IMG/VR virus record: IMGVR_UViG_3300035670_000977
Coordinates: 1-29,789 of that record
From: a virus
DNA length: 29,789 nucleotides
Strand: one strand, 5' to 3'
In this document: one piece after another, positions 7,388-14,751 of the stretch
Position numbering within the stretch: the stretch's first letter is position 1
Layout: the number at the start of each line of letters is the position of its first letter
Position numbers and translations under genes: made by a program
The notes under the pieces: model-generated
Told to the model about the DNA's origin: nothing
Database searches by the model: none
What the model saw: only the letters and a program-made list of their open reading frames with translations

Positions 7388-8410
7388 TCAGTTACGGATT
7401 TGCACTGGCATAACTAAGTATGTCATATCCATGCTACTCGGCGTCAACACGACCGGAGCCGTCTGCGCATTGGCGGACAGTGTAACCGTTTCGGAATCAC
7501 GCATCGCCTTGAGGCCATCCAGCAGGTAATGCACGTTGAAGCCCCAGTGGCCTTTAGCGGTGCCGTCGTAGGCGATGATTTCAGTGCCGTTGTTGGCATC
7601 GGCCTCAGCGGTGATGGTCAACTGCTTGCCAGCGGTCAGCTTGACGACATCCGCAAGGAGCGCCACACGCTCCAGCGCACGAGCAAAGCGGTGCCGGTCC
7701 AGCGTGATGGTGTGCTCAAAGCTGGCAGGCACCAATGCGGCCACATCGGGGTACTTGCCATCAAAGATGCGGCTGTAGATGGTGATGCCATCACCGGCAT
7801 CGATGACGGCCTGACCAGTGGCGGTAGCAACCGTGACGCTGCGATCCTGCAGCAGCTTCATTGTGGTGGCCGGTAGCACAAGGTCGATGCCATCAGGCAG
7901 CTCTACCGGCACGCGCATGAGTCTATGACCATCGGTTGACTCCATGACGCCTGCTGCTAGGTGGATGCCTTGCAAGATCTGCTTGCTGGCATCGGTGCTG
8001 ACGGCTGCCATGCAGGCGCGCACGCCAGCGGTCAGGTCCAACTCAGCGCTAGGAGCCTCTACAACAGGCAGAGCGGGGTAATCGGCTGCATCACACGCAG
8101 CAAGCCCATAAGAGCCGCTAGAGGCGCTTACAGAGCCATCTGAGAGGGTTACAGGCTCACCATCGTCCATGCGGCTAATCAAACCAGCCAGCAAGCGGTA
8201 CGGCAATGCCACGGCGCCAGCGGTATCAACAGCAGCAGGCACGCGGACGGTGATGCCTAGCTCCAAGTTGAAACCGGTCACGGTCATGGCGCCGCCGTCG
8301 GCGGTGATGAGGCAACAGTCAAGGATCGGATGCGAGCTGCGCACGCCGATCGCTGGTGCAATGGTGCGCAAGGCGTGACTGAGGTCAGCCTGCGTTGTGA
8401 TGAGTTTCAT
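7388..8410 (-). CDS. dnaN: DNA polymerase III beta subunit-like sliding clamp
   Basis: This 340-residue protein begins MKLITTQADLSHALRTIAPA and has the clamp landmarks: S-S-H-P-I-L-D-C-C-L near residue 25, E-S-T-D-G-H-R-L-M-R-V-P in the middle domain, G-K-Y-P-D-V, and a C-terminal Y-L-V-M-P-V-Q-I-R-N (compare the bacterial M-P-M-R-L ending). It is slightly shorter than typical bacterial clamps of about 365 residues, but all three domains appear present. It would encircle DNA and tether a polymerase and other proteins. No polymerase gene is visible in the window, so it may serve host Pol III or a phage polymerase outside it. It overlaps the upstream gene by 4 bp. Confidence 0.9.
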   Translation of the reverse strand: MKLITTQADLSHALRTIAPAIGVRSSHPILDCCLITADGGAMTVTGFNLELGITVRVPAAVDTAGAVALPYRLLAGLISRMDDGEPVTLSDGSVSASSGSYGLAACDAADYPALPVVEAPSAELDLTAGVRACMAAVSTDASKQILQGIHLAAGVMESTDGHRLMRVPVELPDGIDLVLPATTMKLLQDRSVTVATATGQAVIDAGDGITIYSRIFDGKYPDVAALVPASFEHTITLDRHRFARALERVALLADVVKLTAGKQLTITAEADANNGTEIIAYDGTAKGHWGFNVHYLLDGLKAMRDSETVTLSANAQTAPVVLTPSSMDMTYLVMPVQIRN

Positions 8411-8607
8411 GAGGCGGCTTCGGTAAGGATGGAAATGAGCCGGTGATAGTCGGCTTCAAACGAGCTGACCAGTTCAGCCGGTATTGGCTGCTGATCATCC
8501 TGCGCATTGTCGCGGATAGCCGCGGCATACGCAAGCGCTTGGGTCATGCAGTCATGGAGTCGGTTGATGACCGGTTGCTGCTTGACGGAGATGTTGATGC
8601 GATCCAT
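8407..8607 (-). CDS. Hypothetical 66-residue helical protein
   Basis: This is a small, mostly helical acidic protein (QPVINRLHDCMTQALAYAAA, then IPAELVSSFEADYHRLISIL) with no domain I recognise. It ends with a 4-bp overlap on the clamp gene. Two starts are possible. ATG at 8607 gives 66 residues and a 64-bp overlap with the RHH gene. ATG at 8547 gives 46 residues and a classic ATGA junction with the RHH stop. The N-terminal residues of the longer form fit the helical pattern, so I list the longer one. Its position suggests a clamp accessory protein, but nothing in the sequence proves it. Confidence 0.6.
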   Translation of the reverse strand: MDRINISVKQQPVINRLHDCMTQALAYAAAIRDNAQDDQQPIPAELVSSFEADYHRLISILTEAAS

Positions 8608-8840
8608 GTGATAACAAACGCGACGATGTGCTCCACCATGCGCCGTGGAATGTCACCACGGACGCAGGTAAGCGCTTCGGACACTAGTCGGTGATAGCCG
8701 GCAACGCTGAGTCCTGCGTCACAGTTCGCAACAAGCGCCCGCGACCGGATCAGCTCCGACCGGCTGACGCCCGCCATGGCTGCGTGGTGGTCTAGCACTG
8801 CAAGGTCTGCAGGCGTGAACCGGACTTTGATTTCCTTCAT
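8544..8840 (-). CDS. Ribbon-helix-helix DNA-binding protein beside the iteron region
   Basis: The first 40 residues of this 98-residue protein fit a ribbon-helix-helix fold: a beta strand MKEIKVRFTP, helix A ADLAVLDHHAAMAG and the turn V-S-R-S-E-L-I-R-S. RHH proteins of the CopG/Arc type bind direct or inverted repeats as dimers. The start codon lies 5 bp from the first copy of a 12-bp repeat array, so this is the obvious candidate to bind it, either for autoregulation or origin control. The last 20 residues, Ser/Thr-rich, overlap the next gene and look poorly constrained. DNA binding is inferred from the fold; the target is a guess from position. Confidence 0.72.
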   Translation of the reverse strand: MKEIKVRFTPADLAVLDHHAAMAGVSRSELIRSRALVANCDAGLSVAGYHRLVSEALTCVRGDIPRRMVEHIVAFVITWIASTSPSSSNRSSTDSMTA

Positions 8841-8845
8841 TCGGT

Positions 8846-9205
8846 GGCGGACGCAAAGAATGCAGTGTACAACAGCGTTTTCAGCGATGGCGGACGCAAG
8901 TAGGTCATAGGCGGACGCAAAAAACCTAGTCGTAGCAAGGGAGGACGCAAAATCGCGGTTTTTCCTTACCCCCTATATGTTTCACGTTTCTTCCCCCTTC
9001 TCGTTTTTCTATACACGTTATTTATCCCCTATTTGCGTCCGCCAAGGTAAAAAGATAGATATAGACAGGGTTTTTGCGTCCGCCATTTGCGTCCGCCTAG
9101 CGTCCGCCGTGACGCAAGTTGCGTCCGCCAACCGTCTCACCATGCGTCCATCTTGAGACCCTCGATAAGACGGTCTCTGGATTTGCCGCCTCGGGCGGAC
9201 GCAAG
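8846..9205. repeat. Opposed arrays of a 12-bp repeat (GGCGGACGCAAA) around a pyrimidine-rich core; candidate origin
   Basis: Plus-orientation copies lie at 8846-8857, 8889-8900, 8910-8921 and 8940-8951 (one base changed). Reverse copies lie at 9032-9043, 9073-9084, 9086-9097, 9100-9108 (short) and 9118-9129. The stretch 9111-9125 is a perfect palindrome, GACGCAA-G-TTGCGTC. One more copy (9194-9205) lies inside the primase coding region. The core 8952-9031 is strongly pyrimidine-rich on the plus strand, with C-runs and two related segments starting CACGTT at 8983 and 9014. No gene fits in 8841-9136. Iteron arrays next to replication genes suggest a replication origin. A regulatory region bound by the adjacent RHH protein is the main alternative. 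Confidence 0.75.
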
Positions 9206-11494
9206 TTTCGGGAAGATTTGGCGTAGCGCCGGCACCAGCAGCCGTGGCGCCTTGACCGTGCGGTCGCTCGGCGGGTCCATAAGCCAGCGGTCATTCTTAT
9301 CTAGATAGCCCTCATCTCTGTACCAAGTTTGCAATGCATCCCAAACGCGCTTTACGGCCACCGATGAACCTTCTTCATAGTGCAATCCAATAGCGTCACA
9401 AAACTCCCAGATGTGACAACTTGCACGCCTTACATCTTCCATTGCCTGCCGGCCTGAGCTGTAATCAATGCCATGCTCAATGGACAGAGACAATCCCTCT
9501 AGCAGCCAATTTAAGAACGCTGGGCATATCTGCTGCTGGATAAAGTCTGGGTCATCCTTTAATCGTGGGTCGGCTTGAATGTGGCTTGATTCTGTAGGCG
9601 TTGCCATGAACGTCTTGCAAAACTTAAACACATGAAACCGCGTCTCAATGGCCACCTGATCGCCTGCTAGCGATGGGTCTTTGTTCAGGTTGAACACGAA
9701 GAGCGATGAGGGTACAAACTGCGATTCCTGTACACCTTTCAGCTCGTAAGACAGCTCTTCGCCGCTGATAGCAGCCTTGAGGGATTGCAGGTTGTCAATG
9801 TGTACAAACTGGCTGTTTTCAGATGACCAGTTGACCGATGCACCACGCAGCGGAGCGATCGGGAACTTGCGGCCTTGGTCGTACTGGCGGAAGTCAGCCA
9901 AGGTGCAGGACGTGAAATTGCGGCTGCCAAGGGTGTCGCGCAGGGCGGTGCGGATGGTGTCTTTGCCGTTGCTGCCTTCACCGATCATGAGCACGGCCCG
10001 TGGCCTGCCGCGTGTGGCGCGGTATTTGGTTAGGTCAAGACCACTGCCAAGGATGCGCTGCAGCGTGTCGCGGTCGGTCGGTTCAACAGCTTCGAGCAGC
10101 CGCCATAGGTGTTGCGGGTTTGCTTCGGGGTCGTAGGCATAGGCGGTGACGTATGTGAACGCCGTGTCTGGGTCGTGTGGCGTAAAGCTGTAGTTGAGCT
10201 TGCGGCCATTCCATGACCACGACACCACGCCATTGGCGCAGTTGATCGCATTTGATGGGTTGACTGGTACTGGGTCCAGCAGCCGCCGCATCCACACCAG
10301 CGCCTCATCGACGTATTTAGGGCGCTTCCATGGGTAGGAGTGCTCGCCAGTTTTGGCATCAACGACATGCATTTGCGACAGCAGCGCTGCAATGCTGGGC
10401 GCCAGCTCTTCATCGGTGATGGGCTTGTAATGGGTGCCGCACCAGTAATGGAGCACGTTGTCAACGCAGATCCAGCGTGGCGACTGTGACTGGAAAACGT
10501 GCTGGACCACAAGATCTAGCCATTCGGTATCGGTTTTGCTGTAGAGGCGCAGGTTGATGACCTCTGGCTCTACGGCTTGACGCTTACCACGAGCAACGGG
10601 AACTGGCGGCTTCCAGCCGTGATGCCGCGCCCAGTACCAAAAGGTGCCAGCACTGATCTGGTCGCCACCTGAGCTGGCGATCTGTTGCAACCCCTTCCAT
10701 TCAGGGCTGTGCTGCTGCATGAGGCTGATGGCTTGATCTACGTCGCCGCAGGCTTTGATCAGACCCCAGAAAATGTTGCGGTAAATGTGGTAGGTGCCGG
10801 TACCCGGCTGCCGTGGCGGTATGCAGGCAAGCGCCTCGCGCACTTCATCAATGCTGCGCTCGATCGGTTCGGCATGGGACTGCGCTGGCTTTTCGTGCTT
10901 GTAATAGGTCTCAGACGGCAGCGCTGCTTCGATGTCTGCAACGCTATAGCGGTGCCCTGTATGGGACACCATTTGGCACATCTCGCCTAGCCCGCCATCA
11001 GCACCGACGTGGTAGGTGCCCGGCAATCGCATGACACGAGCAGGATTTTTGATGCTGCGATCTGCATCGGCGTAATCAAGCAAGCGAGCTTGCAGCAATC
11101 GCCAGTGCTCAATGGTGATCGGCTCGGACAGAACCCAGTAATTATGTATCGACTTGCCGCCGGTTGAGACCTGCATAGTCGGCTCTGGCAGCCGCAGTTC
11201 TTTCCATGCGGTGAGCTGCCAATCGGTTGGCCGGTTGTCCCATTCGCAGAAGAATGCGCGGCAAGTGGTGATGTCTGCATCCTTGTCGCCGCCGTCGTTG
11301 ATGACCACATAAACGCCGCGGCCTTCGCGCTGCCATTCGTTAATGCGGATGCGCGAAAAACCGCCTTTGCGGCCAGCGTCATCAGCTTTCTTAGGATTCT
11401 CCGCGTGATAAAACGCCCGCAGGCGAATCTCTCCGGCAGGCTTGCCAAGCGCATGGACAAACTGCCTGCCCAGCTCAAAGTCAATTTTCTTCAT
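9137..11494 (-). CDS. Primase / superfamily 3 helicase
   Basis: The N-terminal part of this 785-residue replication protein looks like an archaeo-eukaryotic primase: CEWDNRP at about 83-89, the S-T-G-G-K-S-I-H-N-Y-W block at 110-120, and R-V-M-R-L-P-G-T-Y-H at 153-162. A PriCT-like helical domain follows (about 213-292). The C-terminal half is a D5/P4-type SF3 helicase with Walker A GEGSNGKD at 505-512, NWSSEN near 555-560 and F-N-L-N-K-D-P near 601-607. ATG at 11494 is chosen because GGAG lies just upstream and the RHH gene before it overlaps by 3 bp (its TGA shares two bases with the ATG); an open frame continues to 11692 but is non-coding in character. One 12-bp repeat copy encodes L-A-S-A near its C-terminus. 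Confidence 0.88.
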   Translation of the reverse strand: MKKIDFELGRQFVHALGKPAGEIRLRAFYHAENPKKADDAGRKGGFSRIRINEWQREGRGVYVVINDGGDKDADITTCRAFFCEWDNRPTDWQLTAWKELRLPEPTMQVSTGGKSIHNYWVLSEPITIEHWRLLQARLLDYADADRSIKNPARVMRLPGTYHVGADGGLGEMCQMVSHTGHRYSVADIEAALPSETYYKHEKPAQSHAEPIERSIDEVREALACIPPRQPGTGTYHIYRNIFWGLIKACGDVDQAISLMQQHSPEWKGLQQIASSGGDQISAGTFWYWARHHGWKPPVPVARGKRQAVEPEVINLRLYSKTDTEWLDLVVQHVFQSQSPRWICVDNVLHYWCGTHYKPITDEELAPSIAALLSQMHVVDAKTGEHSYPWKRPKYVDEALVWMRRLLDPVPVNPSNAINCANGVVSWSWNGRKLNYSFTPHDPDTAFTYVTAYAYDPEANPQHLWRLLEAVEPTDRDTLQRILGSGLDLTKYRATRGRPRAVLMIGEGSNGKDTIRTALRDTLGSRNFTSCTLADFRQYDQGRKFPIAPLRGASVNWSSENSQFVHIDNLQSLKAAISGEELSYELKGVQESQFVPSSLFVFNLNKDPSLAGDQVAIETRFHVFKFCKTFMATPTESSHIQADPRLKDDPDFIQQQICPAFLNWLLEGLSLSIEHGIDYSSGRQAMEDVRRASCHIWEFCDAIGLHYEEGSSVAVKRVWDALQTWYRDEGYLDKNDRWLMDPPSDRTVKAPRLLVPALRQIFPKLASARGGKSRDRLIEGLKMDAW

Positions 11495-11667
11495 GCCTGC
11501 TCCCTGTATCCAGTGGCGGGCAACAGACCTTGGCCGTGCAGCCGTATGGCCTGCTGGAGCAGCAGCCTGATCGCGGCGCTGCGGGAAATGGTCTGACCAC
11601 GCCAAGAGTCCAGCCATTGCAACTGGTCTGGCGACAGGCGTAGCGGTATTGGTCTGGCAAGCGGCAT
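11491..11667 (-). CDS. Small ribbon-helix-helix regulator
   Basis: This 58-residue protein runs from ATG at 11667 to TGA at 11491, overlapping the primase ATG. It shows a short strand A-R-P-I-P-L-R-L, helix A S-P-D-Q-L-Q-W-L-D-S-W-R, a turn G-Q-T-I-S-R-S-A-A, and helix B I-R-L-L-L-Q-Q-A-I-R-L. This is a good match to the CopG/MetJ/Arc-type RHH pattern. It is the first gene of the leftward transcript and lies 18 bp from a TTGACA/TGTCAA dyad in the divergent control region. It is therefore a likely autoregulator of both directions; that role is inferred from position. Confidence 0.72.
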   Translation of the reverse strand: MPLARPIPLRLSPDQLQWLDSWRGQTISRSAAIRLLLQQAIRLHGQGLLPATGYREQA

Positions 11668-11684
11668 CGGCTTCCGGCTGGGTG

Positions 11685-11720
11685 CTTGACAAGCGTATAC
11701 GATTAGTCTACGGTGTCAAG
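11685..11720. promoter_or_regulatory. Divergent promoter/operator region with TTGACA dyad
   Basis: CTTGACA (11685-11691) and TGTCAAG (11714-11720) form a perfect 7-bp inverted repeat spaced by 22 bp, with a CGTATACG palindrome at 11694-11701. Each arm can act as a -35 box. On the plus strand TTGACA is 17 bp from TACGGT (11709-11714). On the minus strand TTGACA is 16 bp from TACGCT. Both -10 boxes are weak. The region separates the RHH-primase genes (leftward) from the zinc-protein and helicase genes (rightward), so the two promoters would overlap. Confidence 0.55.
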
Positions 11721-11737
11721 GCCAAACAGTTCATGAC

Positions 11738-11932
11738 ATGGACAAGCAATGTTGTAAATGCCGACATTCGCACGCCAAAAGTAATTCATTGTTTGAATGC
11801 CGGTTTCACGCGCCTACGACTCAAATTGTTGGCGTAGTTCGCGACCTTGAGGATCAAGGATACGCATTGGCAATTTGGCCTGTTGTTGAGGCAGATGATT
11901 GGTGTTCTGAATTTCATTGGGACAACAGATAA
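11738..11932 (+). CDS. Small Cys-rich, probable zinc-binding protein
   Basis: This 64-residue protein has C5-x-x-C8, C21-R-F-H24 and C56 in the context A-D-D-W-C-S-E-F. Small phage and bacterial zinc proteins often combine a C-x-x-C, a C-R-x-H and a terminal W-P-x-x-x-x-D-D-W-C-x-E-F, and this one fits closely. It would probably bind one zinc ion and might contact DNA or a protein; no function is known to me. It is the first gene to the right of the divergent promoter. ATG 11738 is about 17 nt from the expected transcription start. It is more AT-rich than most neighbours. Confidence 0.7.
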   Translation: MDKQCCKCRHSHAKSNSLFECRFHAPTTQIVGVVRDLEDQGYALAIWPVVEADDWCSEFHWDNR

Positions 11933-11945
11933 ACATTGAAATCAA

Positions 11946-14204
11946 ATGACCTACAAAGACTTCCTAGCCTCAAAATCCACAGCCTGCGCGCCTGCAGGTT
12001 TTGACCCGCCTAGCTTCACCGCGCCGCTGTTCCCTTTTCAGCGGGACATCGTGACCATGGCTTGCCGTGTCGGCAAGTTCTGCATCTGGGCTGACTGCGG
12101 CATGGGCAAAACGGCCATGCAGCTTGAGTGGGCGCATCAAGTGCATCAGCACACCGGCGGCAATGTGCTGGTCCTAGCGCCGCTGGCCGTGGCGCATCAG
12201 ACCGTGAGAGAGGGTGCCAAATTCGGCATCCCGTGCGCGTTCGCTGCGACGCAAGCCGACGTGCAGCCCGGCATCACGATCACCAACTACGAGAAGCTCA
12301 GTCATTTTGATCCAGCAGCTTTTGACGGCGTGGTGCTCGATGAGAGCAGCATTCTCAAGGCGTACACCGGCAAGATCCGCAACCAGATCATTGAGTCGTT
12401 CAGCCAGACACCGTTCAGGCTGGCCTGTTCAGCCACACCAGCGCCCAACGATCACATGGAGCTTGGCAATCATGCTGAGTTCATCGGCGTGATGACCCGC
12501 ACCGAAATGCTGGCCATGTTCTTTGTGCATGATGGGGGCGACACGAGCAAATGGCGCCTCAAGGGTCACGCCAAGGACAAGTTCTGGGAGTGGGTCTGCA
12601 GTTGGGCGGTTACCATCCGCAAACCATCGGACCTTGGCTACGAGGATGGCAACTTCATCCTGCCTGAGCTGCGGATCCAAGACTGCACAGTTGAGACACC
12701 GCGCGAGGCTATGGCAGATGATGCTGTCCAGATGGCACTGTTTGCTATGGAAGCCCGTACGTTGAGCGATCAGCGGCAAGTGCGTAAGGCGTCACTGCAG
12801 ATGAGGGTCGATGCCGCTGCGGCGCTGGCCAACGACAGCACTGAGCAATGGCTGATCTGGTGCGATCTCAACGATGAGTCAAAGGCACTCACTGCTGCCA
12901 TTGATGGCGCGGTCGAGGTATGTGGTAGCGATAGCGATGACCACAAGCGCAAAGCCGCGATTGATTTCCAAGACGGCAAAATCCGCGTACTGGTCAGCAA
13001 GCCCAGCATCTTTGGCTTTGGCTTGAACTTTCAAGGTTGCCACAATGTCGCCTTTGTTGGTTTGTCACACAGCTACGAGGCGTTCTATCAAGCGATCCGG
13101 CGTTGCTGGCGTTTTGGTCAGCAGCATCCGGTCAATGCACACATCATCTACGACGTGGCTGAAGGGCGCGTGATTGAAAACATCCGCCGTAAAGAGGCGG
13201 ACAGCATCGCAATGGCTGAATCAATGGTCACCATCATGAAACAAACCACTATGGAACAACTCAAGAAGATCCAGCGTCAAGTGGCGCCGCATGTCACTGA
13301 GCACAAGTCCGGCGACAATTGGGATCTGTACATGGGCGATTGCGTCGAGAGCATCAAGCAACTCGATTCCGATAGCATCCACTACAGCATTTTCAGCCCG
13401 CCCTTTGCGTCGCTGTACACCTATTCAAACAGCGACCGTGACATGGGCAACAGCCGTAATGATCAGGAGTTTTTCGATCACTTTGTCTATCTAGCCAAGG
13501 ATCTGCATCGGGTGATGATGCCCGGCAGGCTGATCAGTTTCCATTGCATGAACCTGCCCAGCAGCAAAGAGCGTGATGGCTTTATCGGCGTCAAGGATTT
13601 CCGCGGTGACATGCTGCGCATCTTCCAGTCGGCTGGATTTGTGTTCCATTCAGAAGTATGCATCTGGAAAGATCCAGTGACTGCGATGCAACGCACCAAA
13701 GCGATCGGGTTACTACACAAGCAAGTGCGCAAGGATTCAGCCCTTAGCCGCCAAGGCATCCCTGACTATTTGGTCACGGTACGCAAGCTGGGCGACAATC
13801 CTGAGCCATGTGAAGGACCATTTACGAAGTTTGCCGGCGAGAATCCACCCGCCAAAACTGGCGACGCGATCAAAGACAGCATCAACATCTGGCAGCGGTA
13901 TGCCAGCCCTGTATGGATGGACATCAATCCATCTGACACGCTGCAATACCGCAGCGCCCGCGCCAATGAGGATGAGCGACACATTTGCCCGCTGCAGCTT
14001 GAGGTGATCCGCCGCGGACTGCAGCTTTGGAGCAATCCAGGCGATCTGGTGCTCAGTCCATTTGCCGGCATCGGCAGCGAGGGATACGTCAGCCTGCAGA
14101 TGCAGCGGCGCTTCGTTGGCTTCGAGTTGAAGCCCAGCTATTTCAACTGCGCGGTCAAGAACCTGAAGCAGGTTGAGGCACACAAGCAAGGGGAGTTGGT
14201 GTGA
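11946..14204 (+). CDS. SNF2-type helicase fused to a DNA methyltransferase
   Basis: This 752-residue protein has two enzymes in one chain. Residues about 1-440 are a superfamily 2, SNF2-like ATPase: Walker A DCGMGKT at 50-56, DESS at 132-135, SAT at 162-164 and QAIRRCWRFGQ at 382-392. Residues about 455-745 are an amino-methyltransferase of the N6-adenine/N4-cytosine type: SPPF at 484-487 (catalytic motif IV) comes before SPFAGIG at 704-710 (cofactor motif I), so the motif order is the beta class. It probably translocates on DNA and methylates a specific site, perhaps to protect phage DNA from restriction. Its C-terminal codons overlap the next gene by 4 bp. Function is inferred from the domains. 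Confidence 0.88.
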   Translation: MTYKDFLASKSTACAPAGFDPPSFTAPLFPFQRDIVTMACRVGKFCIWADCGMGKTAMQLEWAHQVHQHTGGNVLVLAPLAVAHQTVREGAKFGIPCAFAATQADVQPGITITNYEKLSHFDPAAFDGVVLDESSILKAYTGKIRNQIIESFSQTPFRLACSATPAPNDHMELGNHAEFIGVMTRTEMLAMFFVHDGGDTSKWRLKGHAKDKFWEWVCSWAVTIRKPSDLGYEDGNFILPELRIQDCTVETPREAMADDAVQMALFAMEARTLSDQRQVRKASLQMRVDAAAALANDSTEQWLIWCDLNDESKALTAAIDGAVEVCGSDSDDHKRKAAIDFQDGKIRVLVSKPSIFGFGLNFQGCHNVAFVGLSHSYEAFYQAIRRCWRFGQQHPVNAHIIYDVAEGRVIENIRRKEADSIAMAESMVTIMKQTTMEQLKKIQRQVAPHVTEHKSGDNWDLYMGDCVESIKQLDSDSIHYSIFSPPFASLYTYSNSDRDMGNSRNDQEFFDHFVYLAKDLHRVMMPGRLISFHCMNLPSSKERDGFIGVKDFRGDMLRIFQSAGFVFHSEVCIWKDPVTAMQRTKAIGLLHKQVRKDSALSRQGIPDYLVTVRKLGDNPEPCEGPFTKFAGENPPAKTGDAIKDSINIWQRYASPVWMDINPSDTLQYRSARANEDERHICPLQLEVIRRGLQLWSNPGDLVLSPFAGIGSEGYVSLQMQRRFVGFELKPSYFNCAVKNLKQVEAHKQGELV

Positions 14205-14746
14205 TGCAAATCGTCTTAGATACTTGGACCTTTGAGGAATGCAGATTGTGCGCACTTCAAAGAGATTCCAACAGATTGAACTCAACGGATTACAGCAGCG
14301 ACAAAACCGATGACAAAAGCATCTGGAGCTTTTGCGGCGTTGTAGGAGAGGTTGCATTGTTGACTTATTTCAATCTCAAACCAGATTGGAAGTACCTCTC
14401 TACTGATGAGGGCTTTTGTGGCGTTGATGTTGGAGAGCTATGGGAGGCTAGGTCAATGATGAAAGGGAGCAACAGACTGTTTTTGTGGTCTGATGAAATT
14501 CGCAAAGATTCAAAGCTTTCATGCGCTTGGAGCAAAATAATTGTCAATCTAGAAAGCAGAAGCTGCGAGATAGCAGGCTGGGCTATGGGTTATGAAATTG
14601 CTGATTCAGGCGTACACGCCAAATACGATTGCAAGCGCAGCTCGTATTTCCTGTCTAATTCTAACCTAAGGAATCATGTTGACCCAACAATTGATAATGA
14701 CACAGCCATTTATCTGCATCATGATTTTTTAAACAAAGCTGCTTGA
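14201..14746 (+). CDS. Hypothetical protein, AT-rich; possibly nuclease-like
   Basis: This 181-residue protein lies between two helicase genes and is visibly more AT-rich than both, suggesting separate acquisition. It contains W-S-F-C-G-V-V-G-E-V-A-L-L-T-Y-F near residues 42-57, then G-F-C-G-V-D-V-G-E-L-W-E-A-R-S near 71-85. A G-x-x-G-E-x-A helix, then an Asp and an E-x-R/K in a strand, loosely recalls PD-(D/E)XK-type proteins, but the usual lysine is absent and the match is weak. ATG at 14201 shares ATGA with the methyltransferase stop. The context (helicase-methyltransferase before, helicase and VRR nuclease after) makes a role in DNA processing plausible but unproven. Confidence 0.65.
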   Translation: MMQIVLDTWTFEECRLCALQRDSNRLNSTDYSSDKTDDKSIWSFCGVVGEVALLTYFNLKPDWKYLSTDEGFCGVDVGELWEARSMMKGSNRLFLWSDEIRKDSKLSCAWSKIIVNLESRSCEIAGWAMGYEIADSGVHAKYDCKRSSYFLSNSNLRNHVDPTIDNDTAIYLHHDFLNKAA

Positions 14747-14751
14747 TCGTC

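Noticed and set aside
10030-10512. Minus-strand 160-codon frame
   Set aside because: Alternate frame of the primase-helicase gene with Ser/Pro/Cys-rich shadow composition.
11497-11692. N-terminal extension of the primase to 11692
   Set aside because: The interval is occupied by a convincing RHH gene in another frame, and a Shine-Dalgarno sequence supports the primase start at 11494.
13737-14357. Minus-strand 206-codon frame
   Set aside because: Cys/Leu/Arg-rich shadow of the methyltransferase and the next gene, with no domain or start signal.
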